Notes: generated from the sequence alone by a model not told the origin. DNA of 64,000 nt from Rebecca billardiae RCC1528 (GCA_965240325.2 OZ251224.1:2790001-2854000); one strand, 5' to 3'; shown: positions 42,939 through 53,425, counted from the stretch's first letter. Numbers and translations are program-made.

Positions 42939-44312
42939 ATGCCGTCAAGGCCTCGGAGCTGGACGACCTTTGTTGCGCTCACGACTGCGGCGATGCTGAA
43001 TGACTCGAAACTCGAAGCGGAGCTCGAAGCGCGTCGCGCCGCGACGACGCGCGGCTACGCCACGCCCACCAGCGCCGAGCGCGCGCGCTGGCACCAGCTT
43101 GGGCTCGACCGGGTGCCGCACACGACGGACAAGCGCATCCTACATGCCGAGCGCGCGCTCGGCGGCGCGCGGCACGTGCTGGGCTTCGTGCAGTGGCAGA
43201 AACCGGCCTGCCATCAAGAGCTTCACGCCGTTGGCCGCCGCGTGTACCATCAAGCCGGCGGTAGCCTCGATGCCGCCCTGGGCGCATGTGGCTGGCGATG
43301 CGCAGCTGGCTGCTTCCACGGTGTTGCGAGCGCGCACATCCGAGCGCTCCTTGAGGCCGTGTCGCCGAATGGCTCATCGCCCACAGCGCTGAGACACTTG
43401 GCAGACTCACTCGCCGCTTTCGTCCTCGACGAGCGCATCCCCGCGCTCGCGCTCTACCCGCAGATCGGCGTGATGCACGCAGTCGGTCACGGCCTGCTGC
43501 AGTCGGGACGGCTCTCGCTCATGGGCGCGCTCGAGCTGTGTGCGGGTGCGCTCGCGGCCCGGCTCCCAACGCCGCGCTCGATGACGACCGCGTGCGCGAA
43601 CGGCGTGCTGATGGAGGCCTTCCAGCCTCAGGTCCGCCACGGTGTCGCACGCGCGCCCGACGATCGCTCGATCAGCGCTGCAAAGCTCACGTACGACGAG
43701 GCGGTGCAGCTCTGCGCGCGCGCACCGATGCCCGCGCTCGCGCGGCGAAGCTGCTTCTACTATGGCGTCGCGCGCCTGTGGGCGCGCTGCGCCAAGTGTG
43801 GCCTGGCGCCCGCCTGCCTGCGCACGCCGCTCGGCGCGCCGGTGCGCTGCGAGCCCGGGAATGCCACGGCACGCCCCGATCCGCTGGATGCGCACACGCT
43901 CGCGGACCTGTGCTCAGAAGCCACGTTTGCAGCGACGGCGGCCACAGTCGCCAGCTGCTGGAACACGCTGGGTCATTACGTGGGGAACGTGCTGAGCTCC
44001 GTGTTGCACGCCGACGGGCGGCATTGCGCTCTCGCGCCCACCGTCGCCTCCCGCCTCGCCTGCGTCGACGGCTACGCCACGCGACGCGGCATCATGGTAT
44101 CTGCATCGGGCATCGATCGTCGACCCAAGTTGATGGCCGAACTGTGCGGCAAACTCCCCGACCCGGCCTCCCGCACGCTGTGCGCAGCGATCAGTGCCGC
44201 GGGCAGGTACGCGCCCGCACGGGAGTACACCCTGATGGACCTGTACGACGATGAGGCGGAGACTGCGAGCGCCGACAAGCCGCCGGCCGTCCATCCGGCC
44301 GATGAGCACTGA
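42939..44312 (+). CDS. Cys/His-rich protein, array copy 2, 457 aa
   Basis: Identical in protein sequence to the copy at 40755-42128, with the same promoter interval upstream. Intact frame and stop, so presumably functional if the first copy is. Confidence 0.75.
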   Translation: MPSRPRSWTTFVALTTAAMLNDSKLEAELEARRAATTRGYATPTSAERARWHQLGLDRVPHTTDKRILHAERALGGARHVLGFVQWQKPACHQELHAVGRRVYHQAGGSLDAALGACGWRCAAGCFHGVASAHIRALLEAVSPNGSSPTALRHLADSLAAFVLDERIPALALYPQIGVMHAVGHGLLQSGRLSLMGALELCAGALAARLPTPRSMTTACANGVLMEAFQPQVRHGVARAPDDRSISAAKLTYDEAVQLCARAPMPALARRSCFYYGVARLWARCAKCGLAPACLRTPLGAPVRCEPGNATARPDPLDAHTLADLCSEATFAATAATVASCWNTLGHYVGNVLSSVLHADGRHCALAPTVASRLACVDGYATRRGIMVSASGIDRRPKLMAELCGKLPDPASRTLCAAISAAGRYAPAREYTLMDLYDDEAETASADKPPAVHPADEH

Positions 44313-44350
44313 GCGTATAGTCGCTGCGCCACCGTAGTCCGTACACCGTC

Positions 44351-44587
44351 TCATGACCCCGAATCGCACCCGGTTGATCCGACCATCACATCGCAGCTGC
44401 TCGCGTCGCACTCATACCAGCACCCAGAATCTGGTGGGCACTCGTGGTAGACGGTCGGGTCGCTCGTCAGCGCCAGCACGTCTGCCGCCAACGCGCTGAT
44501 GTCACACGTCGTCGCGATGACGAATGCCGGCAGCTGTAGCAGCAGTGTCGCGACAAGCGCGATCGGAGAGCGCAGCATCGTGCACAC
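44351..44587 (-). CDS. Truncated SPPP-protein gene copy, 78-aa peptide frame (unit 3)
   Basis: Same chimeric frame as in unit 2: signal peptide, Cys-rich segment, then DSGS-stop created by the unit junction. No downstream SPPP or membrane exon is present. Confidence 0.5.
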   Translation of the reverse strand: MCTMLRSPIALVATLLLQLPAFVIATTCDISALAADVLALTSDPTVYHECPPDSGCWYECDASSCDVMVGSTGCDSGS

Positions 44588-45122
44588 ACTACGACACAGT
44601 AGCCGAGTAGCGTGTACAGCTAGTCGTTCGGCGCCGGTCGGCGGCGCAAGAATTGAAGTGACAGAAGTTGGTGCCCTCCGGGATCCGTACGTCTTCCACA
44701 GACGACCATCGACGTCGTGCTATTAATTACCGGGTAGTTGGCGCGCCGGTGGCGACGTCGTCGTCAATAATAAATTCCCCTTTATAACGGGCTCCGGGTG
44801 ATCAGACTGGCGGCCGAAGCCTCCAGCCCTACCCTGGCCAGCCCCCAACCAAGGGCGGTACTCGACAATGCAGCGCGCGGCGCTGCAGGGAGTGCATGGG
44901 ATTGTCCTATTTGCAAATACAGCAGAAGACCATCAGCAGTCCCCGCGGTTGACCGCACCGCGCCTCGACCGATGGCGGCGGGATTGGCGGCGGCATCCCC
45001 TTGACGTCAACGCCGGCTGGCGGTGTGCGGGCGACTCGTCGTCGCGTGAGAGCCGAGTGTGCGCGTAGCGCGTCAGCTCCGCTGCGCAAGAGAGCCAGCT
45101 CGCTCGTGTGAACTCGCAGGCG

Positions 45123-46496
45123 ATGCCGTCAAGGCCTCGGAGCTGGACGACCTTTGTTGCGCTCACGACTGCGGCGATGCTGAATGACTCGAAACTCGAA
45201 GCGGAGCTCGAAGCGCGTCGCGCCGCGACGACGCGCGGCTACGCCACGCCCACCAGCGCCGAGCGCGCGCGCTGGCACCAGCTTGGGCTCGACCGGGTGC
45301 CGCACACGACGGACAAGCGCATCCTACATGCCGAGCGCGCGCTCGGCGGCGCGCGGCACGTGCTGGGCTTCGTGCAGTGGCAGAAACCGGCCTGCCATCA
45401 AGAGCTTCACGCCGTTGGCCGCCGCGTGTACCATCAAGCCGGCGGTAGCCTCGATGCCGCCCTGGGCGCATGTGGCTGGCGATGCGCAGCTGGCTGCTTC
45501 CACGGTGTTGCGAGCGCGCACATCCGAGCGCTCCTTGAGGCCGTGTCGCCGAATGGCTCATCGCCCACAGCGCTGAGACACTTGGCAGACTCACTCGCCG
45601 CTTTCGTCCTCGACGAGCGCATCCCCGCGCTCGCGCTCTACCCGCAGATCGGCGTGATGCACGCAGTCGGTCACGGCCTGCTGCAGTCGGGACGGCTCTC
45701 GCTCATGGGCGCGCTCGAGCTGTGTGCGGGTGCGCTCGCGGCCCGGCTCCCAACGCCGCGCTCGATGACGACCGCGTGCGCGAACGGCGTGCTGATGGAG
45801 GCCTTCCAGCCTCAGGTCCGCCACGGTGTCGCACGCGCGCCCGACGATCGCTCGATCAGCGCTGCAAAGCTCACGTACGACGAGGCGGTGCAGCTCTGCG
45901 CGCGCGCACCGATGCCCGCGCTCGCGCGGCGAAGCTGCTTCTACTATGGCGTCGCGCGCCTGTGGGCGCGCTGCGCCAAGTGTGGCCTGGCGCCCGCCTG
46001 CCTGCGCACGCCGCTCGGCGCGCCGGTGCGCTGCGAGCCCGGGAATGCCACGGCACGCCCCGATCCGCTGGATGCGCACACGCTCGCGGACCTGTGCTCA
46101 GAAGCCACGTTTGCAGCGACGGCGGCCACAGTCGCCAGCTGCTGGAACACGCTGGGTCATTACGTGGGGAACGTGCTGAGCTCCGTGTTGCACGCCGACG
46201 GGCGGCATTGCGCTCTCGCGCCCACCGTCGCCTCCCGCCTCGCCTGCGTCGACGGCTACGCCACGCGACGCGGCATCATGGTATCTGCATCGGGCATCGA
46301 TCGTCGACCCAAGTTGATGGCCGAACTGTGCGGCAAACTCCCCGACCCGGCCTCCCGCACGCTGTGCGCAGCGATCAGTGCCGCGGGCAGGTACGCGCCC
46401 GCACGGGAGTACACCCTGATGGACCTGTACGACGATGAGGCGGAGACTGCGAGCGCCGACAAGCCGCCGGCCGTCCATCCGGCCGATGAGCACTGA
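45123..46496 (+). CDS. Cys/His-rich protein, array copy 3, 457 aa
   Basis: Third intact copy, with the same deduced protein as the first two copies. Confidence 0.75.
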   Translation: MPSRPRSWTTFVALTTAAMLNDSKLEAELEARRAATTRGYATPTSAERARWHQLGLDRVPHTTDKRILHAERALGGARHVLGFVQWQKPACHQELHAVGRRVYHQAGGSLDAALGACGWRCAAGCFHGVASAHIRALLEAVSPNGSSPTALRHLADSLAAFVLDERIPALALYPQIGVMHAVGHGLLQSGRLSLMGALELCAGALAARLPTPRSMTTACANGVLMEAFQPQVRHGVARAPDDRSISAAKLTYDEAVQLCARAPMPALARRSCFYYGVARLWARCAKCGLAPACLRTPLGAPVRCEPGNATARPDPLDAHTLADLCSEATFAATAATVASCWNTLGHYVGNVLSSVLHADGRHCALAPTVASRLACVDGYATRRGIMVSASGIDRRPKLMAELCGKLPDPASRTLCAAISAAGRYAPAREYTLMDLYDDEAETASADKPPAVHPADEH

Positions 46497-46534
46497 GCGT
46501 ATAGTCGCTGCGCCACCGTAGTCCGTACACCGTC

Positions 46535-46771
46535 TCATGACCCCGAATCGCACCCGGTTGATCCGACCATCACATCGCAGCTGCTCGCGTCGCACTCATA
46601 CCAGCACCCAGAATCTGGTGGGCACTCGTGGTAGACGGTCGGGTCGCTCGTCAGCGCCAGCACGTCTGCCGCCAACGCGCTGATGTCACACGTCGTCGCG
46701 ATGACGAATGCCGGCAGCTGTAGCAGCAGTGTCGCGACAAGCGCGATCGGAGAGCGCAGCATCGTGCACAC
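46535..46771 (-). CDS. Truncated SPPP-protein gene copy, 78-aa peptide frame (unit 4)
   Basis: Third copy of the junction-made frame, identical to those in units 2 and 3. Confidence 0.5.
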   Translation of the reverse strand: MCTMLRSPIALVATLLLQLPAFVIATTCDISALAADVLALTSDPTVYHECPPDSGCWYECDASSCDVMVGSTGCDSGS

Positions 46772-47306
46772 ACTACGACACAGTAGCCGAGTAGCGTGTA
46801 CAGCTAGTCGTTCGGCGCCGGTCGGCGGCGCAAGAATTGAAGTGACAGAAGTTGGTGCCCTCCGGGATCCGTACGTCTTCCACAGACGACCATCGACGTC
46901 GTGCTATTAATTACCGGGTAGTTGGCGCGCCGGTGGCGACGTCGTCGTCAATAATAAATTCCCCTTTATAACGGGCTCCGGGTGATCAGACTGGCGGCCG
47001 AAGCCTCCAGCCCTACCCTGGCCAGCCCCCAACCAAGGGCGGTACTCGACAATGCAGCGCGCGGCGCTGCAGGGAGTGCATGGGATTGTCCTATTTGCAA
47101 ATACAGCAGAAGACCATCAGCAGTCCCCGCGGTTGACCGCACCGCGCCTCGACCGATGGCGGCGGGATTGGCGGCGGCATCCCCTTGACGTCAACGCCGG
47201 CTGGCGGTGTGCGGGCGACTCGTCGTCGCGTGAGAGCCGAGTGTGCGCGTAGCGCGTCAGCTCCGCTGCGCAAGAGAGCCAGCTCGCTCGTGTGAACTCG
47301 CAGGCG

Positions 47307-48680
47307 ATGCCGTCAAGGCCTCGGAGCTGGACGACCTTTGTTGCGCTCACGACTGCGGCGATGCTGAATGACTCGAAACTCGAAGCGGAGCTCGAAGCGC
47401 GTCGCGCCGCGACGACGCGCGGCTACGCCACGCCCACCAGCGCCGAGCGCGCGCGCTGGCACCAGCTTGGGCTCGACCGGGTGCCGCACACGACGGACAA
47501 GCGCATCCTACATGCCGAGCGCGCGCTCGGCGGCGCGCGGCACGTGCTGGGCTTCGTGCAGTGGCAGAAACCGGCCTGCCATCAAGAGCTTCACGCCGTT
47601 GGCCGCCGCGTGTACCATCAAGCCGGCGGTAGCCTCGATGCCGCCCTGGGCGCATGTGGCTGGCGATGCGCAGCTGGCTGCTTCCACGGTGTTGCGAGCG
47701 CGCACATCCGAGCGCTCCTTGAGGCCGTGTCGCCGAATGGCTCATCGCCCACAGCGCTGAGACACTTGGCAGACTCACTCGCCGCTTTCGTCCTCGACGA
47801 GCGCATCCCCGCGCTCGCGCTCTACCCGCAGATCGGCGTGATGCACGCAGTCGGTCACGGCCTGCTGCAGTCGGGACGGCTCTCGCTCATGGGCGCGCTC
47901 GAGCTGTGTGCGGGTGCGCTCGCGGCCCGGCTCCCAACGCCGCGCTCGATGACGACCGCGTGCGCGAACGGCGTGCTGATGGAGGCCTTCCAGCCTCAGG
48001 TCCGCCACGGTGTCGCACGCGCGCCCGACGATCGCTCGATCAGCGCTGCAAAGCTCACGTACGACGAGGCGGTGCAGCTCTGCGCGCGCGCACCGATGCC
48101 CGCGCTCGCGCGGCGAAGCTGCTTCTACTATGGCGTCGCGCGCCTGTGGGCGCGCTGCGCCAAGTGTGGCCTGGCGCCCGCCTGCCTGCGCACGCCGCTC
48201 GGCGCGCCGGTGCGCTGCGAGCCCGGGAATGCCACGGCACGCCCCGATCCGCTGGATGCGCACACGCTCGCGGACCTGTGCTCAGAAGCCACGTTTGCAG
48301 CGACGGCGGCCACAGTCGCCAGCTGCTGGAACACGCTGGGCCATTACGTGGGGAACGTGCTGAGCTCCGTGTTGCACGCCGACGGGCGGCATTGCGCTCT
48401 CGCGCCCACCGTCGCCTCCCGCCTCGCCTGCGTCGACGGCTACGCCACGCGACGCGGCATCATGGTATCTGCATCGGGCATCGATCGTCGACCCAAGTTG
48501 ATGGCCGAACTGTGCGGCAAACTCCCCGACCCGGCCTCCCGCACGCTGTGCGCAGCGATCAGTGCCGCGGGCAGGTACGCGCCCGCACGGGAGTACACCC
48601 TGATGGACCTGTACGACGATGAGGCGGAGACTGCGAGCGCCGACAAGCCGCCGGCCGTCCATCCGGCCGATGAGCACTGA
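47307..48680 (+). CDS. Cys/His-rich protein, array copy 4, 457 aa
   Basis: Last copy. One silent change (GGT to GGC in the LGHYVG codons near 48342) distinguishes it from the others, the only marker noticed for telling copies apart. Confidence 0.75.
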   Translation: MPSRPRSWTTFVALTTAAMLNDSKLEAELEARRAATTRGYATPTSAERARWHQLGLDRVPHTTDKRILHAERALGGARHVLGFVQWQKPACHQELHAVGRRVYHQAGGSLDAALGACGWRCAAGCFHGVASAHIRALLEAVSPNGSSPTALRHLADSLAAFVLDERIPALALYPQIGVMHAVGHGLLQSGRLSLMGALELCAGALAARLPTPRSMTTACANGVLMEAFQPQVRHGVARAPDDRSISAAKLTYDEAVQLCARAPMPALARRSCFYYGVARLWARCAKCGLAPACLRTPLGAPVRCEPGNATARPDPLDAHTLADLCSEATFAATAATVASCWNTLGHYVGNVLSSVLHADGRHCALAPTVASRLACVDGYATRRGIMVSASGIDRRPKLMAELCGKLPDPASRTLCAAISAAGRYAPAREYTLMDLYDDEAETASADKPPAVHPADEH

Positions 48681-48751
48681 GCGTATAGTCGCTGCGCCAC
48701 CGTAGTCCGTACACCGTCTCATGACCCCGAATCCGCCCGACGATCAGTTAT

Positions 48752-48899
48752 GGCCCGCGGTGCAGGGCGGAGCGCGCAGCGTGGAGCCCGCACCAGCGGG
48801 CCCGAACCACGTTTCAAAAAGATCTTTGATCAAGAAAAAAGGGACGGGGGGGCGATTTTTAGGGCTGGCGGAGACCGAGTTTCGAGTTTTTGAGATCGC
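48752..48899 (+). repeat. Short dispersed repeat R1, copy 2
   Basis: Begins GGCCCGCGGTGCAGGGCGGA 19 bp after the 2184-bp array ends. Nearly identical to copy 3 (53565-53707, opposite strand) over about 140 bp. Confidence 0.92.
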
Positions 48900-49070
48900 A
48901 TAGAGAGGTCTATTAGGCCGAAAAAAAGCGCGTCCAGCTGATTCCCTTAAGTAAAGTGCGATCTGGACGTCAGCTGGACGTGACATTAGTGTAACGGTTC
49001 GTTACGAGCGCGATTTTAAGTATGAGATTGCCGCCAACCGCCAACCGATAAAAACGGCAAGGCAAGGGCT
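48900..49070. other. Short intergenic stretch without features
   Basis: AT-richer sequence between R1 copy 2 and the 215-bp tandem duplication; nothing recognisable. Confidence 0.6.
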
Positions 49071-49500
49071 CGGGAAACTTGATCACTTCTAAATGTGAAT
49101 AGTAAAATGCTCTCCCCGAGCGCGCCTGTCGCCTCGCAGGCCGCGCGTCTAGCCCTCTCGCTCCGCTCTCCCCGAGGCTGAGCTCGCGGCCCGCCTGTCA
49201 CCTCGCAGGCGCGCGCCACGGACTCACATGCGCGACGAGATCGCGGCGGGGGCGGCGAGATCGCGGCGGGGGCGACGGGCGGGATCGGGAAACTTGATCA
49301 CATCTAAATGTGAATAGTAAAATGCTCTCCCCGAGCGCGCCTGTCGCCTCGCAGGCCGCGCGTCTCGCACTCTCGCCCTCTCGCTCCGCTCTCCCCGAGG
49401 CTGAGCTCGCGGCCCGCCTGTCACCTCGCAGGCGCGCGCCACGGACACATGCGCGACGAGATCGCGGCGGGGGCGGCGAGATCGCGGCGGGGGCGACGGG
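49071..49500. repeat. 2 x 215-bp tandem duplication
   Basis: The segment starting CGGGAAACTTGATCAC occurs at 49071 and 49286 and runs through a GAGATCGCGGCGGGGGCG doublet. The copies differ by a few substitutions and small indels. No gene is evident. Confidence 0.9.
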
Positions 49501-49559
49501 CAACAACCTGCCCGCGGGCGCGTTCGTCACTCGAGGAGCAGCGCGCAAGGGCGAGCCGA

Positions 49560-50563
49560 GTCCGGAGCACGCGAGCTCGTCGCTCGCCGACCGGAGCAGA
49601 GCGCGCCGCCCGCCGCCGCCGAGCGAGCGGCGCGGCAGAGCTGATGAGCCGGATGCGCCCGGAGCTCGCGCGGCTGAAGGGCGAGCTCGAGCACGCGAGC
49701 TCGCGCCTCGACGCCGAGCCCGAGCTCCTCCTCAACTCGGTCGACGGCGGCGCGGAGGTCCGGCAGCAGCGTGAGGACTCACAGACAGTGTGAGTGAGCC
49801 GCGCGCAGCTCAGCCTGCCGCTGGCAGCCGCCGTCTTCGAGGCCGACGCGGCGGAGGAGGCGGCGGGCGAGCACGGCGGCGCGGTGGAGCAGGCGCGCAC
49901 GCGCGGCGGCAGGCGCGACGCGCCGCTCGCCTCGTTCCACCGCCCCGAGCTCCGCTCGGTCGGTCTCGGTGCGCGGCTGCGCAGCCGGCAGGCCGGCGGG
50001 CCAGCAGTCTGCAGTGGCGCGCGCTCTCGCTCTGCCGGCACGAGGCGTGCCGGCTGAGCGACCAGCGGCCCGTCGTCGAGCGCATGGCGCAGGGCGAGTA
50101 CCTCAAGCAGGTGCGCCCGCTCGCGCGCACGCGCCGGCTCGCGACCAGCGGCCCTTCGTCGAGCGCATGGCGCAGCGCGAGCACCTTGCAAGCAAGCTGA
50201 AGCAGGTGCGCCCGCACGCGCGCACGCGCCGGCCCGGCGCCGCGCGGCGCCTCTCGCCCTCTTGCCCTGCGCGCGCCGCCGCCCCGCTTCCCCGCGCGGC
50301 CCGTCCGCGCCTCTCGCCCTGCGAGCGCGCCGCCCCGCTTCCCCGCGCGGCCCGTCCGCTGGTGTCCCATGCCACCCTTGGCCGTGCGCGCCCGCATACT
50401 CGCGCCGAGTCCGAGACTCGGTCTCGGGTCTGACTCTCCCTCTCAGAGTGGCTGAACTGTCTTTCTGACTCGGACTGACTGACTCGTCAGTCTCATTCTC
50501 AACCACTGCGCCGCGGGCCCCGAACTGCGTTGGTTCTACGGAAAAGGACCGCGGAACGCGGTC
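49560..50563 (-). repeat. Hairpin-ended dispersed repeat, copy B (inverted), with decayed coding fragment
   Basis: The terminal hairpin is at 50547-50563 and is followed by AT. On the plus strand the captured coding fragment reads MRPELARLKGELEHASSRLD (coiled-coil-like), then LSLPLAAAVFEADAAEEAAG and DAPLASFHRPELRSV, then, in other frames, LSDQRPVVERMAQGEYLKQV. Stops and frame changes break it. The left boundary is approximate. Internal duplications of a GGACGGGCCGCGCGGGGAAG phrase also occur. Confidence 0.78.
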
Positions 50564-51594
50564 ATATATTAACGACGTGGTATGCAGCGGTCATATATAT
50601 ATATATAATAATACTAATAATTAAGACCAGTTGCACGCGTGAGCGCCGAAAAAACGACACTTTGGCAGTGATAGTCACAGTCGCCGCCTCGGGCATGCCG
50701 CTGCCGCCGGCAGCAGCGGCAGCGGGAGCGTGGCAGCGGGTCTACCGCCTTCTGCGTTACACGCTGCGTCGTGCGCGCCAGGTGGCAGGTGTCCCCTGTC
50801 TGCCGCGCGGACTAGGCAGCGGTCGGCGAGCGCAGAGGTGAGAAGGAAGGCGCGCACGCATCGTGGGAGCTTCAGCAGCTTGCCCATGCGCTTCACGTAG
50901 GCGGTGCGGTTGCGTGCGCACGCCTTCTGTACCCGTACACGCGATCGCAGCGTGAGCCACTCCAGCCTGCCTGCGCATCGCGGGCCGAGCCGCCGGCGCC
51001 TCGTCTCCTGAATCCTCGTTCACGAGGACAGCACGTGTATGTATCCGTGGCGCGCTCGCTGCCGATGGCGGCTCCCCGTGTCGAGGGCGTTTGGCTGGAG
51101 CCGCATCCAGGGCATATATCGTCACGGTCCCACCCGATGCTGACGCTGAGGTGGCGCGCTTGCCGAAGGCAGCAGCATTGGCTGATGCCTTCTGCATTGG
51201 CCACCTCTGCGCGACCGCGCGTTCACGCTGCCGGCGCGCGGGCGGCGTCGCTTGGTGGGCACCTGCCTTGGGTTTTGTCGTTCGTTCTCAGCGACGGTTG
51301 GGTCGATTGACATGCCGATTGGATTGGGGCATTGCGAATCGGCTTCGCAATGCCCCGTTCCGCTCGGATCGGCGCGGGCGTCAGCCATGCGGCAGCGCGA
51401 GTGACAAAACCGACATTTCATACGCATGTCGTTTTTTCATACGCTCACGGTTTCTCACCCGTGCAACGGGTCTTAAGCTACGACTGACGCTGCTAAGTCA
51501 GTGACTCGCTAGTTGCAGCGCACTGCTAGTATTACATATCACGGTCTATACGCGCATGCATCATGCGCGCGCCGGAATATGACGACGATGATAT
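50564..51594. other. Spacer between inverted repeat copies B and C
   Basis: Starts with the ATATTAACGACGTGGTAT motif and a short (TA)n run. A minus-strand frame around 51197-50950 (TVTIYALDAAPAKRPRHGEP, VNEDSGDEAPAARP) is moderately protein-like but has no recognisable family or clean exon limits. A perfect hairpin lies at 51326-51356. No gene is supported with confidence. Confidence 0.5.
51326..51356. repeat. Perfect 13-bp hairpin
   Basis: GGGGCATTGCGAA (51326-51338) and TTCGCAATGCCCC (51344-51356) around a 5-bp loop. It looks like a terminator or element end, but no gene or element is seen to use it. Confidence 0.85.
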
Positions 51595-52480
51595 GACCGC
51601 GTTCCGCGGTCCTTTTCCGTAGAACCAACGCAGTTGGGGGCCCGCGGCGCAGTGGTTGAGAATGAGACCGTGACGTCGTCAATCCGCACGGTCTGGCGTC
51701 TGCCTGGCAGTCAGACAGGCCGAGCCGCACCGTCTCGGAGAGTGAGTGAGAGTCAGACCCGTCCGTCGGACTCGCGGCGCGTGAATGGGCGCGCCGACGG
51801 CCAAGGGTGGCACGGGACACCAGCGGACGGGCCGCGCGGGGAAGCGGGGCGGCGCGCGCGCAGGGCGAGAGGCGCGGACGGGCCGCGCGGGGAAGCGGGG
51901 CGGCGCGCGTGCAGGGCGAGAGGCGCCGCGCGGCGCGGGCCGGCGCGTGCGCGCGCGCGCGCGCACCTGCTAGAGGTGCTCGCGCTGCGCCATGCGCTCG
52001 ACGAAGGGCCGCTGGTCGCTCAGCCGGCGCGCCTCGGGCCGGCATAGCGAGAGCGCGCGCCACTGCTGCCCGCCCACGCTGCGCAGCCACGCGCAGACCG
52101 AGCGGAGCTCGGGGTGGGACGAAGCGAGTGGCGTGTCGCGCCCGCCGCCAGGCGCACGCGTGCCCTGCTCCGCACCGCGCCGCCGTGCTCGCCCGCCGCC
52201 TGCTCCGCCGCGTCGGCCTCGAGGATGGCGGCGGCCAGCGGCAGGCTGAGCGGCGCGCGCTCGCCCACCGTAGCTTCGAGGGCCGTCCACACCTGCTCGA
52301 GCTGCTGCAGGGCGTGGACAAGGGCAGCGCGCGCGCCCAGCGCATCCGTGCCGCGTGACGCAGCGCGTCGAGCTCGGCGTCTCGCTTCGCCAGCTCGGCG
52401 CCCAGCGCCTCTGCGCGCACGCGTCGAGCTCGGCGTCGCGCTTTGCCAGCTCGGCGCCCAGCGCCTTCACGCGCACGTGC
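51595..52480 (+). repeat. Hairpin-ended dispersed repeat, copy C, with the best-preserved coding fragment
   Basis: Begins with the same terminal hairpin (51595-51611) after AT. On the minus strand it keeps much of the captured gene: ALGAELAKRDAELDA twice (a tandem duplication of about 51 bp, 52368-52470), ALVHALQQLEQVWTALEATV, LSLPLAAAILEADAAEQAAG and, in a shifted frame, DTPLASSHPELRSVCAWLRS, RALSLCRPEARRLSDQRPFV, ERMAQREHL. Frame changes make it a pseudogene of an otherwise unrecognised coiled-coil protein. Confidence 0.78.
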
Positions 52481-53344
52481 TCGTGTATCTGCGCGCGCAC
52501 GGCCTGCGCGCCGCCGCCCATCTGCGCGCGCAGACTCGGACTCGTCGCGGCTGGCTGCTAGGGAGTGCTAGGGTGCGCGCCGCGTAGTCGATGGCCAAGG
52601 CCTGCAGCCAGCGCGCCTGCACCGAGAAAAGAAGGCGCGGCACGCGCGCTATAACCCAGTCCACGCAGACACGCGAGCGCGTGCTGGAGCGGCGCGCCGG
52701 GGCAACCGTCCACGTCGGCCGCGCGGGAGCCGCAGGTACTCTCGCGTGCCTGCGCGACGCAGCGCGCACGCACAGCGAAACGGGCGCGGGGTAGAATTCA
52801 GGAGAGCGCCGCCGCCCGCGCACCACCCCACCGAGAGTGCGCACATGCGCACGCCACGACATGGCACGACATGGCGCACGAGTCGGACGCAACGCCCGAC
52901 AGACAGAAGCCTTCGAAAATCCGCGCGCGCCCGCAAACGCGGCCGCGCGCGCGGGCGGGCGCGCGGGCGGGCGTGCGCCACCCGCGCGGGAGGCGCCCGC
53001 GGCCGCGCGGGCGGCGCGCGCGCGGCGCGCGCTCCGCGCGGTCGTCCACACCGATGGCGGTCGATCGAGGGCGACGAGGGCTCGCCCCGTTTTGGAGCGA
53101 GCGCGTGCCGCGCGCCCCCTGGCCCCCAACTGGGTATGATAATACCCACAATTACCCAAAATGACCTTATGCCCCCAACACCGTTAGCGAGCCAATGTAC
53201 TGATATGATAGACTGAACGAGAGTACCCACAATTACCCAATATACTCCAGTAGTGAATACGACCCCGACGAAGCCAATATATATCGGTTGGTTACTTCAC
53301 TGATCCCGTAAGGACGTGCAAAAATAGCCTCAAAGAAGTGGTGG
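52481..53344. other. Intergenic region, low complexity, no supported gene
   Basis: GC-rich with overlapping Arg/Ala-rich frames on both strands that do not look like proteins. The phrase TACCCACAATTACCCA occurs twice (about 53142 and 53224). The end becomes AT-rich. Confidence 0.6.
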
Positions 53345-53425
53345 TTGGTTGGGGGCTGGCCAGGGTAGGGCTGGAGGCTTCGGCCGCCAGTCTGATCACC
53401 CGGAGCCCGTTATAAAGGGGAATTT
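53345..53425 (-). repeat. Inverted 81-bp copy of the Cys/His-gene promoter fragment
   Basis: An exact reverse complement of 40404-40484 (and of the same interval in the other array units), including the TTTATAA box. It stands alone, without the rest of the promoter or the gene. Confidence 0.95.

Larger units (their letters stand above)
39998..48733. repeat. 4 x 2184-bp tandem array
   Basis: Units at 39998-42181, 42182-44365, 44366-46549 and 46550-48733, exactly four periods. Each carries the first part of the SPPP-protein gene (minus), the divergent promoter and a complete Cys/His-rich gene (plus). The only difference noticed between coding copies is one silent T-to-C change near 48342. Such identity means very recent amplification, active homogenisation, or a repeat-resolution artefact of assembly. 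The array ends within 20 bp of an R1 repeat copy. Confidence 0.97.

Noticed and set aside
51326-51356. Hairpin considered as a bacterial rho-independent terminator
   Set aside because: No T-run follows and the genome context is eukaryotic.
52467-53230. Long overlapping Arg/Ala-rich frames
   Set aside because: GC-rich low complexity open on both strands; no family, splice or start evidence.
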